Shown: positions 47,395 through 58,085, counted from the stretch's first letter. The stretch: 64,000 nucleotides of DNA from Sisyra terminalis (GCA_958496175.1 OY292279.1:4712001-4776000), one strand, 5' to 3'. The notes: generated by a model from the letters alone, not told the origin. Numbers and translations are program-made.

Positions 47395-48535
47395 AAGTTT
47401 CTTATTTTTTTTCGGGTTAAGAAATCCAATTAAATATCAGTCGAACCACATAGGCTTTTGTTCTATTTTCCAGGGAAAATTTGAATTTTCCCGAAATTTT
47501 TTGACTTGGATAATTATTAAATAACAAACCCAGAACATTTTCTTTCAAAAAAATCCTTTGGTAACCTCTGGTGAACGTTTGAAATAACGTAATTCCTCTA
47601 CTTGGTACCTCCGCTACTTCAATACGGTTTTCCACGATTTTCCGGGAAGAATTGGGTATTAAAGTAATAGTTTTAAATATCTGTTAAATAATTTTTAATA
47701 ATCTTAAAATTTTTGGAAAAAAAAATTTCGAATTCTCCTATTTTTACGGCTGAGATAAACAATATTATTCCGAATGTAGAAACCAACTGTCAACCCTTAT
47801 TTTTACACCCCTTGAGGCCAATTTGAGATTTTCATTCAGAAAATTTTAAACTAATTTTCCTCGAATTTTCCCTGGTCTGTCAAAAAACTCCCTTTTCAAT
47901 TCAATATTTTGATTTTTGATTAAAATCTGCATATTCGATTTGCTATATAATCACTGAAGGATTAATCAATGTACAATATGTAAAATTTTTGAATTTTCCA
48001 AAAAAATCATTTTGATTTGCCAAAATAAATATACATACTAGAAAATTGCCCCTTACTATTACGTTTCCTCATTTTTTTTGGCTTAAGAATTGCAATCAAA
48101 TATCAATCGAACCAAATAAGCTTTTCTTCTATTTTCCAGGAAAATTTTGACGTTTCTGGAGAATTTTCGACTAAAGCAATTATTGAAATACAAATTCAAA
48201 ACTTTTTTTTTTCAAAAAGAAAAACTTGGGGAATTTCTAGTGAGCATTTGTAATGACATAATTCCCAAACGAGTAATAATAATTCCCAACAATAACCAAA
48301 TGAGCTTTTCTTCTGTTTTCCGGAAAATTTTTGAAGTTTCGTGAAAATTATTGAATAGGGCAATTAATAAAAAACAAATTCAGAACTTTTTGGTTCAAAA
48401 AATTTTTTTCGGGAACCTCTAGTGGGCGTTTGAAATAATGTAATTCCCCTGCTGGCGAACTCCACTACTTTAAAACGGTTTTCCACGATTTTCCGGAAAG
48501 AAAGACGTATAAAAGTAATACTATCAAGTTACTAT
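47395..48535. repeat. Three diverged direct copies of an AATTTTCCGG-containing repeat
   Basis: Copies at about 47395-47690, 48062-48260 (partial) and 48295-48535 share GAACCACATAGGCTTTTGTT or variants, TTCTATTTTCCAGG, CTAGTGGGCGTTTGAAAT or variants, ACGGTTTTCCACGATTTTCC and a following AAAGTAAT block. The copies are considerably diverged. Confidence 0.65.
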
Positions 48536-49064
48536 GTAAATCCTTTAATGCTTTTATCATTTTGTGGACCAAAAACATTTCATATCGACCAATTTTTACG
48601 ACTGAAAAAAACAATGACATTCCTAATTATCAAGCCAACAGTCAACCCCTATTTTTCCACCCTTAATAACTGATTTGAGGTTTTAAATTTAAATAATACC
48701 AACCTCAATGTTTACCATTTTAAACAAGAAAAGAATTTTAAAAATCAATTGATTAATTTGGTTCTTTTTTTTTCTTTTGTCTTTTTATACGAAAAACCAC
48801 TGCTTTTTTGAAATTTAACAATCTTCATCTCCCATTTTATTTTCCTGTCAGGAAAATAATTCAATTTTTCAAGAATTAACTTATATATTACGCCCTTAAT
48901 ATCTTTTTCTAGTTCCCACAAAAAAAAAATCATTTAATGTCCCTCACCACATGACACAATCTTGCCACAATAGATCATTGAATTTTTAAATTTTCAATGA
49001 AAATTTTTTTGCAAAAAAAAATATACTTTATGCAATAAAATCGACAGTCTTCACTACTTTTCAG
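48536..49064. other. No gene recognised
   Basis: The 62-codon minus-strand frame at 48745-48933 is very lysine-rich and unsupported. Confidence 0.35.
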
Positions 49065-49249
49065 GTGTTTTTGCGTCAATAAAAAAAAGACGTGGAAAAA
49101 TTAAATTATTATCAAATGGCGTAATTTCTATGTTACCCAATGAGGCAATTGCTTGCATTATGATCTTCGAGGAACCAAAATACGTCAATGGCCATTTAAA
49201 ACGAAACAAAATAAAAAGCCAACAACTATCAATCATTTTAATGATATAG
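49065..49249 (+). CDS. Candidate 3'-terminal exon, product unknown
   Basis: A very good acceptor with a pyrimidine tract (TCTTCACTACTTTTCAG) is followed by two bases and then 60 open codons ending in TAG at 49247. The peptide begins VFASIKKRRGKIKLLSNGV, has a central MLPNEAIACIMIFEEPKYV and ends SIILMI. Composition and the acceptor make it one of the better exon candidates in the window. No domain was recognised and the upstream exon was not found. A following frame at 49263-49451 is in another phase and is not clearly linked. Confidence 0.35.
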
Positions 49250-49752
49250 CAATTAAACAAATATGCTTTTAGAATGGCAATATTGTTATTGCAAAAGTGC
49301 AATGCTCGAAAATTTAATTTTCGACTTTGCCTTGGTACCCAAAAAGGATACTAAATTAAGAAGTACAAGAGGGGAAATTTTGTGCACTAAAGTGCACCAA
49401 AGCAATGACAGAAGAAATGGGGTTGACCAAAAAAAAAGATTAAATACCTGAAATTACCATTAACTGGTTTTTTGCAAAACTTATGCAGAAAACTTAGGAC
49501 TTGGAAACCAAAATTGTTTCTTCTTATTCCCTTGGGAAGAAAATAGTAATTTACGAAAATTTGCTCGACAAAAAAAGCAAAAGTTGTGAAAGTTGAATAG
49601 AATAAAACAGCATGGTGAAGGATTGTATCGTGGATAAGTTATGATGTCCAAAACCAAGCAACGATTGGAAATCGAAAGATATCCATTAGATATAATAATT
49701 AAATTGTGGGCAATAAGGACGAAACTCTTGTGGAATATTATTTATTTTATCG

Positions 49753-49786
49753 CCAACGTTTCGTCAGTCATACCTGACTTCTTCAG
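49753..49786 (-). ncRNA. Hammerhead-like core motif, site 3
   Basis: Minus strand: CTGAAGA, extra A, GTCAG, 6-nt loop, CTGAC, GAAAC, GTTGG. The five-base stem is perfect. Stem I and III partners were not identified. Confidence 0.3.
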
Positions 49787-49935
49787 GGCTCAAAATTAAA
49801 AATTACTCCAAAAGTGTCATAAAAATAAGCTGTAAAATGACCCAACTGGTAGAACAACAAACCAGTTGGGTACCAGTTGAGTCATTTTACAGCTTATTTT
49901 TATGACATTTGTGGAGTAATTTTTAATTTTGAGCC

Positions 49936-49965
49936 CTGAAGAAGTCAGGAATGGCTGACGAAACG
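49936..49965 (+). ncRNA. Hammerhead-like core motif, site 4
   Basis: Plus strand: CTGAAGA, extra A, GTCAG, loop GAATGG, CTGAC, GAAAC. It is the inverted partner of site 3 within the foldback element. Confidence 0.3.
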
Positions 49966-50049
49966 TTGGCGATAAAATAAATAATATTCCACAAGTCCTT
50001 ATTGCACACAATTTAATTATTATATTTAAAAAGACAAGGACTTAAGAAC

Positions 50050-50057
50050 ATGGATAT
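50050..50057. repeat. Target-site duplication ATGGATAT, left
   Basis: Identical to 51127-51134 on the other side of the palindromic element. Confidence 0.85.
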
Positions 50058-51126
50058 TAGGGTGTCCGTTATATCCCAAATTAATTTTTTACAGCAATCG
50101 CCCCCTGAATTTTTAGCTTAAGATATAAAAAAAAATATCAAATACAATTAAGCTCTTAATTTCTTGATTAAACCGTGCCGGAATCATGTTACTTTTACCA
50201 TTAAATAACATGGGATTATTTGACTTTTTACTTTTAATTTTTTTCTCAGAAACAAATGTATGAAAAGATTTAAGATTACATTATTCTGACGTAAAATTTA
50301 ACGCTCTACAAAAAAGGTCTCTTATGAATTTTCGATTTAATCACTCCATTAAAAGTTATTCAACATTTAACTTGTGCCTAATATAAATCTTGCAATATTT
50401 TCAACTTTTTGCTCATTTTTACTTTTTGTAAGTATAAAATCATTGGATGAGAAGATAAAAATTATTTTCATTAGAGTGCCAGTGATTATTTGTGTTAAAT
50501 TTAAGGCTTGAATTGAAAATTAAACAAAAAAAAATATTTTTTGACACTTAAAACAGGTGACATATGATCCGAATTCGCTATAGTTGTGAAATTCACTTTA
50601 TCCAGGATAAATTTTGAAACTTTAATCAATATTTTGTACCTACGAAGTGAATTTCATACTAATTAATGAGACTATCGACAACAGTTCAATTTAAATGCGA
50701 ATTTTTACCATTTCACTTGACGCCATCTATGAGAAATTTCTCAGAACTTGTAGTCAACAAATTAAATGTTAAATAAATTACAAAATACAAATTAAACAAA
50801 TTAATTCCAGTTAAATGTTGAATAACTTTTAATAAAGTGATTTAACCGAAAATTTTTAAGAGACCATTTTTGTAGAACGTTAAATTTTACGTCAGAATAA
50901 TTTAATCTTAAATCTTCTCATTCATTTGTTTCGGAGAAAAAAAAATAAAAGTAAAAAGTCAAATAATTCCATGTTAATAAAATGGTAAAACTAACATGAT
51001 TCCGGCACGGTTTAATCAAGAACATAAGAGCTTAATTGTATTGGATATTTTTTTTGTATCTTAAACTAAAAATTCAGGGGGCGATCGCTGTAAAAAAAAT
51101 CAATTTGGGAAATAACGGACACCCTA
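50058..51126. mobile_element. Palindromic hAT-like non-autonomous element (1069 bp) with 8-bp duplications
   Basis: Termini TAGGGTGTCCGTTAT and the inverted match at the right end. Arms of about 315 bp are very similar (shared blocks GATTAAACCGTGCCGGAATC, CGCCCCCTGAATTTTTAG, CTCTACAAAAAAGGTCTC), with a unique centre of about 435 bp. Perfect ATGGATAT duplications flank it (50050-50057 and 51127-51134). An 8-bp duplication and a TAGGG start fit the hAT superfamily; P elements also make 8-bp duplications. No transposase is encoded, so it would be moved in trans. Confidence 0.82.
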
Positions 51127-51134
51127 ATGGATAT
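51127..51134. repeat. Target-site duplication ATGGATAT, right
   Basis: Identical to 50050-50057. Confidence 0.85.
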
Positions 51135-51216
51135 CCATTGGAATTGTTAAAAATTTACTCCAACATAAAAATGTTACGTACAATTGGGACACTTTTATCA
51201 AATAGTATTCTCCACT

Positions 51217-51487
51217 TAAAGTAATTTCTCCTCTAACACGATACTCTTATAACGCTTTTCATCGTATTTTCCCTTATACAAAGTTCTAAAAAAATTTTAT
51301 AAGTTTCAAAGTTTAACCCTATGCAAAAGTGATCCAGAAAGATTACAAAACTAAAGTAATCTCTCCTATAACACGATACTCTTATAACGCTGTTGCATCA
51401 TATTTTCCCTTCTATAAAGTTCTAAAAAAATTCCATAAGTTTTAAAGTTTAATCCTATGCAAAAGTGATCCAGAAAGATTACAAAAC
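51217..51487. repeat. Tandem duplication of 135 bp
   Basis: Two units, 51217-51351 and 51352-51487, start TAAAGTAATTTCTCC or TAAAGTAATCTCTCC and end AAAAGTGATCCAGAAAGATT plus ACAAAAC. Each contains AACACGATACTCTTATAACG, which recalls the TATAACGCG motifs of the repeat at 58.0-58.9 kb. Confidence 0.9.
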
Positions 51488-51630
51488 GTTGGCACATTGG
51501 GTGCATTGATGCACCAACCTATAAAAACTTGGCTTCCAATTTAAACCCACAAGTTCCTCAAGGAATTGCAATAACAAAACATTGGAAGAAAAATTCGTAA
51601 TAGAAGAATAAAGAGCCCATAGGAAAGAAA

Positions 51631-51834
51631 ATGGTGATTCCAGAAAAATCTAACGAATGCCAAGAAAAAGATCAAGTTGAGAAGAAAATTTTCAGATTTA
51701 CAAAATTACCAGAATTAAAGATTGATTTTTTTTTTGTTCCAATTTATGAAAGTCAAAAAACCATTGATAGAACCGACTTGAAAGTACTTAAGATTGATTC
51801 TTCGAATTCCAAAAAAAAATCAGCGGTTTAATGA
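51631..51834 (+). CDS. ATG-started small ORF, 66 codons, doubtful
   Basis: Begins ATG GTG ATT CCA and encodes a charged peptide (MVIPEKSNECQEKDQVEKK, later FTKLPELKIDFFFVPIYES) ending in TAA. The lysine and glutamate-rich composition is partly that of A-rich DNA. No family or splice support. Confidence 0.15.
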
Positions 51835-53320
51835 TTGATTGACATTGTCTTAAGTATAAGGTGTAACCCAAATACGACGGAATTAAATATTCATATATGT
51901 TTTATGGGTGTGATTGAAAATATTCTTTTAAAAGCAAATGTAATGCAACATCTCATATTACCAGAAAATATATGTAACAATAATGGACACTTACCATGTA
52001 CAAAATATATTGAGACTTATTGTTTTATTTAATAGTTGGTTACATTTTCTCAACAATAAATTAAATGTTATGATTGATTATTCAATAAATGATTTGGTGT
52101 TTCAAAATTTATAAAGGAGGATCAAAAGATCCTCTAAATGTTTGTTATATAATCATCGAATTTTTTATAAGTTTAGTTTAGTTAATCCAATTGTTGGTAA
52201 CTAGTTTTGGGTATAGGTTACCACCAATTTATTGTATTAGATTTCCCTTAGAATGAATGGAAAATTGGTCTACAAGTAGCACTGAAATTTCTCTATTTTG
52301 TTGAAGATTTATGAATGTTTACTTGAAGTTTAAGAGAAACGTGCGCTTATAATAGAGAAAAAAAAGTAAACTACAATAATTCTGTGCTGAAGTATGTAAA
52401 TCATTTTCAGTACTTGACAATCTTGAACTCAATATAATGACTTCATTTAATTTAATTCCTCGCATTTCTCATAAAGAGTTGTCACTAGTTTCACATATAT
52501 ATCATGAATCATGTGTATTATTTTCTATTAGTTTGTCCATATGTGCTACTACTACTACTACAATCGTTATATATAACATCCAAGTAAATGACATTGAATG
52601 CTACAATAATCACAAATGTAACAATAACAAACAAATTTAAATTCAATCTCAACCAACACAAAAACCCAACAATTTATATGTCAAATCTCCACACCAACCA
52701 ACCAAAGCACTGACTCATCTATTTGTTGAACATTTGATAAAATATTATTATTATTACGATTTGGATTTTTTTCGTCTATAAAATAATGTATAAATGTCGG
52801 CAAGGTCGTAAAGTTTTGGCCGTGAAGTTATTCTATTTTCTAATTAGAAAAATCGATGCAACAATAAAGTGTTGTGTTTACACTGAAAAATATTGTTCAA
52901 TTGTGAAAATTCCTCACCTAAAAAAAAAATAAAAAACGCTCATTTATGGTGACAAGTATTTGCGCTGAAAAAGTTTCGATTAAAAATAAATTTTATGAGT
53001 TGCGATTAAATATTTAATGCAGAACCGAATATATACCTAATATATTGTTTGATTTGATCGACTTTAAATCGAAATCGATTAAGCATGAATTCACTACAAA
53101 TGGTCAATATAACAGAGAAAAATTTGTGTTTCCCAACGCCAAATATTTTTGATGGGAAATTTGAAAAAATTTGACCTCGGAAGTTTATCGTTTATTTTTT
53201 TCTAAAACTTACAAACTTAACCAATATTTACTATTGTCAAATTGAGGAGAAATCAAGGTTTTTTTTGAGAGAATTTTTTTGAGGACTAATAAAAAAGATA
53301 GAACATTGAAACTTTCTTCG
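51835..53320. other. Unique A+T-rich stretch, no gene recognised
   Basis: Short CTACTACTACTACTAC run near 52545. Frames at 51835-52032 and 52437-52640 are unsupported. Confidence 0.4.
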
Positions 53321-53324
53321 TATG

Positions 53325-54826
53325 TATATTAGACTGATTCAAAAAAAATGATGAATTTTTTTTTCCTTAATTATATCGAAAATATTGTTGGAAATGACAG
53401 AAAAAAATCCTGTGAAAGTTTAAGCTCTTAATATTAAATATTAAGAGGTGCCGCATCGCAAATTTCGATTTTCCATTTAAATAATATGGAAACAATATTC
53501 TCTGGCACTTTGGGATTTTATAGCTCACGTTGGTGACAACATTTCGGAATGATCAAGGTATATTCTTGTAGAAAATTGAACGATCTACAAAAAAGGTCTT
53601 GTACAAGTTTTTGATATATTTATTCCTTGAAAAGTTATTCGAGGTCAAAGTTGAACTAAAGAGGAATTTTAATACTTTTTCAATTTTTTGACGCAACCAT
53701 CAATTTTATGAGAAAATTTTGTAGGACATTTTTTGTAGAGCACTTTTTTTTCTATAACTTATCTTTATAAAAGTTTTCGATATTTTTCGCAGGTCCTAAG
53801 TTATTTAATTAAAATATAAAAAAAACATATTAAAAATATAATAATTCAGGAAATTTTCAGTTTAATGCAAATAACTTAAACCTGTGAAAAATATCAGAAA
53901 CTTTTATAGAGATAAGTTATAAAAAAAAAGTGCTCTACAAAAGCTGTCAAAAATTAGTCATTCTATGGACTTGTTAATGATTAATATGTCGACTATGTAT
54001 CTTAGACTGCTTCAAAAAAAATGATAAATTATTTTTTTCTTAATTATATCGAAAATATTGTTGGGAATGACAAAAAAGAATCCTGTGAAAGTTTAAGCTG
54101 TTAATATTAAGTTTTAAGACGTGCCACATCGCAAATTTCGATTTTCCATTTAAATAACATGGGAACAATATTCTCTTGCACTTTGGAATTTTATAGCTCA
54201 CGTTGGTGACAATATTTCGGAATGGCAAAGCTGTATTCTTGTAGAAAATTGAACGATCTACAAAAAAGGTCAATAACAAGTTTTTGATATATTTATTCCT
54301 TCAAAAGTTATTCGAGGTCAAAGTTGAACTAACGAGAAATTTCAAAATTTTTTCAACTTTTTGACGCAACCATCAATTTTATGAGAAAATTTTATAGGAC
54401 TTTTTTTGTAGAGCACTTTTTTTTCTATAACTTGTCTCTATAAAAGTTTCTGATATTTTTCACAGGTCCTAAGTTATTTGCATTAAATTGAAAATTCCCT
54501 GAATTATTATATTTTTAATATATTTTTTTTTATTTTAATTAAATAACTTAGGACCTGTGAAAAATATCAAAAACTTTTATAAAGATAAGTTATAGAAAAA
54601 AAAGTGCTCTACAAAAAATGTCCTACAAAATTTTCTCATAAAATTGATGGTTGCGTCAAAAAATTGAAAAAATATTAAAATTTCTCTTTAGTTCAACTTT
54701 GACCTCGAACAACTTTTGAAGGAATAAATATATCAAAAACTTGTCCGAGACCTTTTTTGTAGATCGTTCAATTTTCTACAAGAATATACCTTGGTCATTC
54801 CGAAATATTGTCACCAACGTGAGCTA
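53325..54826. mobile_element. Nested palindromic elements: truncated copy A and fuller copy B
   Basis: Copy A (about 53325-53945) and copy B (from about 53998) start with TTAGACTG-TTCAAAAAAA and run in parallel, offset 673 bp, through GATTTTCCATTTAAATAA, TAGCTCACGTTGGTGACAA and GAACGATCTACAAAAAAGGT. Copy A turns back only in its inner part (GTAGAGCACTTTTTTTTCTA and its inverse, centre about 53840). Copy B folds back fully over 54194-54826, centre about 54510, its right arm ending at GAGCTA. The right arm stops at a mariner fragment, so the terminal part was lost. The CTACAAAAAAGGT block is shared with the 0.7/1.4 kb MITEs and the 50.06 kb element. Confidence 0.8.
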
Positions 54827-54844
54827 CTTTTACTCATGGAGTAG

Positions 54845-55190
54845 TTATTCGCACGTAAATAACCAAAGATTGGCGTTTCCTAACTTATGTTTAGGTGGAA
54901 CCCAATTTCCCTGTTTTGATACTAAATCAAGGGATTCAGATGCCTAAAAACCACTTGTTGATCCACTTCCAAAATTTCTTTGAACTCCTCTTGAGTTTGA
55001 GATGAGTTTTGATCCAACAACTCCTCCAACTCGTCTTCAAACTTAGCTGGTTTATTTTCACGTTTTTTGATCTTTGATTCAAAAATCACCATTTTTAAAT
55101 CACCAGAACCAAAATTTACATGTTTTAATTGATGAAGGATGTTGCCTATATCCCTCACCATGCAGTCAATGTCCATCAGATGGACTTTTC
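54845..55190 (-). pseudogene. Mariner family A N-terminal fragment
   Basis: The minus-strand frame has VNFGSGDLK, KRENKPAKFEDELEELLDQ, SSQTQEEFKEILEVDQQVV and, after a frameshift, SKQGNWVPP and LWLFTCE-LLH. These follow the order of mariner blocks FKSGDFD, KKFEDE-LEALLDE, SQTQEELAE, KQGNWVPYEL and FTCEQLL. The longest open piece is 84 codons (54922-55176). The catalytic domain is absent because the palindromic element lies next to it. It is the best-preserved N-terminus in the window. Confidence 0.8.
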
Positions 55191-55291
55191 GGGAAATTTA
55201 ATCAAAATTTTGCGCAGAAAAGTTTGTACAAAAGTTGACATGGTTCTAGCACCAAAATAGATCTTTAAATGGATAGGAAAACGATTTAATC

Positions 55292-55299
55292 CTCTAGTA
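55292..55299. repeat. Target-site duplication CTCTAGTA, left
   Basis: Identical to 55510-55517 across the hAT MITE. Confidence 0.88.
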
Positions 55300-55509
55300 C
55301 ATTGTTTCCTAACCTGTGGTCCGTGGACCCCTGGAGATCCGCGAGCCTATATTCCGCGGTCCCATTTGAAAAAGTTTGTTTTTTATTTTTTAATTTAATA
55401 CTAAAATATAATATTGTCCGAAAATTGCACCTTTTTTTCACTCAGGGATCCTTGGCATTATGCTTGATTTCTTTGGGGGTCCGCGGCTGAAAAAGGTTAG
55501 GAGCCGCTG
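55300..55509. mobile_element. Complete Buster-like hAT MITE (210 bp)
   Basis: Left end CATTGTTTCCTAACCTGTGG and right end, reverse-complemented, CAGCGGCTCCTAACCTTTTT are imperfect terminal inverted repeats of the CAGNGGTTC-CAACC hAT type; both lead into GGACCCC and CCGCGG motifs. Perfect CTCTAGTA duplications flank it (55292-55299, 55510-55517). Central TA fits the nnnTAnnn preference of the Buster family. The inner sequence matches the truncated copy at 20019-20183. Non-coding. Confidence 0.88.
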
Positions 55510-55517
55510 CTCTAGTA
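55510..55517. repeat. Target-site duplication CTCTAGTA, right
   Basis: Identical to 55292-55299. Confidence 0.88.
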
Positions 55518-55675
55518 ATATCAATTTTTTTAACATAAAATTCAAAAAATTAATTTATTAAATATTTACTTTTATATTTAAATTCATTTAATTTTGCATA
55601 GTTTAAGAATTTGTCCCAAATTATAACTTTTTGGAAAGTTTCAATCATCTCACTGCACATTCAATTCATATACAT

Positions 55676-55991
55676 TTAGCAAACATTCACAATGATAATT
55701 TCGCTAATTGTCATTAACAATACAGTGAAATAAAAGTTCATATATACATATGGTATTTGTGCAAATATTGATTTTGCAAAACGTATTGGTACGTTTTGCA
55801 ATTGTGCCCGATTTCTAATGCCATCGAGTGCGGAAATTTCGAAATAATTTATGATATAAGGAAAGGAATTAAAACGGAGTAATTCCTCGGTGACTTTTGT
55901 ATTTATTTCTTCATAAATTTGCCAGAAATTAATGGGTTTCCTTATAGTTTTCCTAGGAATTCCCCAATGCGTCAAATCGTTGTTTTTTACT
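55676..55991 (-). CDS. Candidate 3'-terminal exon, 104 codons, product unknown
   Basis: On the minus strand a strong acceptor (GAATTTTTTCAG) at 55992 precedes an open frame that runs to TAA at 55676. The peptide has ordinary composition: NNDLTHWGIPRKTIRKPINF, then EEINTKVTEELLRFN, NYFEISALDGIRNRAQLQN, and a hydrophobic C-terminus (MNFYFTVLLMTISEIIIV) that could be a membrane segment. It is the longest non-transposon frame with a splice signal here. I did not recognise a family. Upstream exons would lie to the right but were not found. Confidence 0.35.
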
Positions 55992-56011
55992 CTGAAAAAA
56001 TTCGTGTCCAA

Positions 56012-57530
56012 AATAATGCATCTACTGAGAAACTGATATGACTATCAATTAATGAATCATTGTTATTAAGAATGCACTTTTTTGACAGATTAAATATCAT
56101 GCATCAGATATCAAAATATGATATCACACAAAAAAAAAATGCACTTTTAAAAAACGCAGTTACTTTCAATTAAATGTTAAAAAAAAATTTGCTTTGTCTT
56201 AGTTTACAGCCTTTCTATTGAGACGACATTCAAACGATAGTTAGTGCAACAAAAGGAATGAAAGTAAAGGTCGTAAAAGTGCAATTATGCACCACATGTT
56301 TAGAATTTCAATCGAAAAATTCGATATAATTGCTGTGCAAATTTGATTCCAACGATCATTGCTTTATAGTGATCGCCAGGTAGAATTACCACGTAGTTTT
56401 TGAAATGAATTTCGATGAAAATTTGTTTAAAATATTTAAAAAACCTTTTACCATACTTAAAAAACTTTTTTCCGGTATTATTAGATACTTTAAGTTATTT
56501 TTTTCAAGCTTTTTTGGACGAAGAAATTTGCTAAATATAAAGGTTGGTTTCTTTGCTAAATTACAATAAAGCAATTGAATCAGGATCAGGGATGTCAGCA
56601 TAGATCAAAACCATTCTATCTCAATTTGGATCAAAATAGTTCTGATCCACAGAAAAACCGATTTTTGGTAGAAATCACTTTTGTGTCATTAAGAACGAAG
56701 ATCTTAAGATCATTTTTATCAATTTTAAGCATAAATCAATAAAAAATAAAGACGTAATACTTCAAATACGGAAAAGCATATTTTATCAAGAGAAATTATA
56801 TTCAAATTGGCGACAAGTAGCCATATTTTTTTTTTCAATATCAAGGTTTTTTTCGACGTAAAACTCGATATGTTTATTATTTTCTTAATCGTTTTGCCAT
56901 TAAAAATTAACAAGCCAACATTAAATGACCCAATTAAAAAAAATTACCTAAACAATATTGATTGTTAAATCCATTAACTTGTACCCATTATAAATCAAAT
57001 ATTCAACCAAAAAACAATAATTTATTCGATCGTCCAAATCAAAACCACCAAATGACTGGACAAAATTTAATATGAATCACTAATTAGCCCCCCAAAAAAA
57101 TAAACAATCCAAAGGGCGTCGGTCGTCCATATCGCAGTATTGGTGTAGTATAAGGAAAAATTAAAATTCCAAAAAAAAAAAATTAACGAAATATTCATGC
57201 CAAGGCAACGTTGCGAATGCGTTTTATTAAGAAAGTGACTGAATTACGGCAAAACTGGTCTGATTTTTTAGTTGGTGCAAAAAAATAATAATATATATAT
57301 ATTAAAATTATATCTAAAATTATTCGTTTTCTAATTATAAATTTAATGACACATTTTTAAAAAAATGGTTAATTATTAGGCTGAGATAAAGTGTGCTTGT
57401 TTTGGACAAATATTTAATTACAGGTGGTTTGACTTATCTCACTACGTGCATAAGAAAATGCATTAGCAATCGTTATTCCGGATAATGAGCAATAAAAGTT
57501 CATCAATTAAATGATTTATTAGAATTAGAT
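56012..57530. other. A+T-rich stretch, no gene recognised
   Basis: Frames at 56386-56601 and 56725-56913 (minus) are lysine/isoleucine-rich and unsupported. No shared repeat noticed. Confidence 0.4.
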
Positions 57531-57872
57531 AACATTTTCGCCGAAATGTTGATCATCAGCAATAGTAAAAGCAAAGATCTACCACAATAGATCTTCTTAA
57601 AACTATAAGATCTACAATTAAGGACCCAAAAGATGGCCCAAAATTTAACTAGAATTGCCTATATAAAAAAGGAGCTGAAGATCAATACAGCTATCATCGA
57701 ACCATTGATCTAGTAAGCCATGCTAGTAATGCACTTTTGCAATCGGTTAAAGAATCACCTTCGACCTCAAAGTCCCTCAAATCTGACAAGGTCTATACAA
57801 TGCCATGAAACACGAGGTCAACTTATAAACCTACGACTAATACCATGTAAAAATTATATTGTGGTTCTTTGG
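57531..57872. other. Unclassified stretch beginning with a hammerhead-like sequence
   Basis: The minus strand at about 57538-57570 reads GCTGATGATCAACATTTCGG followed by CGAAAATGTT. It recalls the CTGATGA...GAAA pattern of sites 1-4 but has no proper stem between the two halves, and its ends pair with each other instead. The rest is not recognised. Confidence 0.3.
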
Positions 57873-58085
57873 CAGTGACGTAACGTGCGTTTTTGCCGCC
57901 CAGAACTGATCGAAAATTTTGCCGCCCCCTATTCTCCAAATGTCAAGAAAATTGATAACAAATCAAATACCTTCATTATTTCAAAATTCCTCTTGTTTTT
58001 CTCAAACCCAAAATTTAATGTCAATATGCCGCCCTATTTTTAATGGCCGTCCGGGGCCATGGCCCCTCTTTACACCCACCATATG
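57873..58085. mobile_element. hAT-like terminal region
   Basis: CAGTGACGTAACGTGCG resembles hAT terminal inverted repeats of the CAGTGGCGTA type and is followed by GCCGCCC motifs. A GCCGTCCGGGGCCATGGCCC motif near 58045-58065 looks like the subterminal CG-rich part of such elements. No matching right end or duplication was found, so the copy is partial or rearranged. Confidence 0.45.

Larger units (their letters stand above)
49690..50025. mobile_element. Foldback element with hammerhead-like motifs in both arms
   Basis: The element begins ATATAATAATTAAATTG and ends with the reverse complement. Arms of about 160 bp run inward through AATAAGGAC, TTGTGGAATATTATTTATTT, GCCAACGTTTCGTCAG, CTGACTTCTTCAGG and AGCTGTAAAATGACCCAACT, leaving a short central loop. 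Part of the same element is at 7731-7820. No coding capacity. The two arms differ at a few positions (for example TACCTGAC against AGGAATGG). It abuts the palindromic element at 50058. Confidence 0.8.

Noticed and set aside
57538..57570. Fifth hammerhead-like site
   Set aside because: CTGATGA and GAAA are present but no stem can form between them; the ends pair with each other instead.
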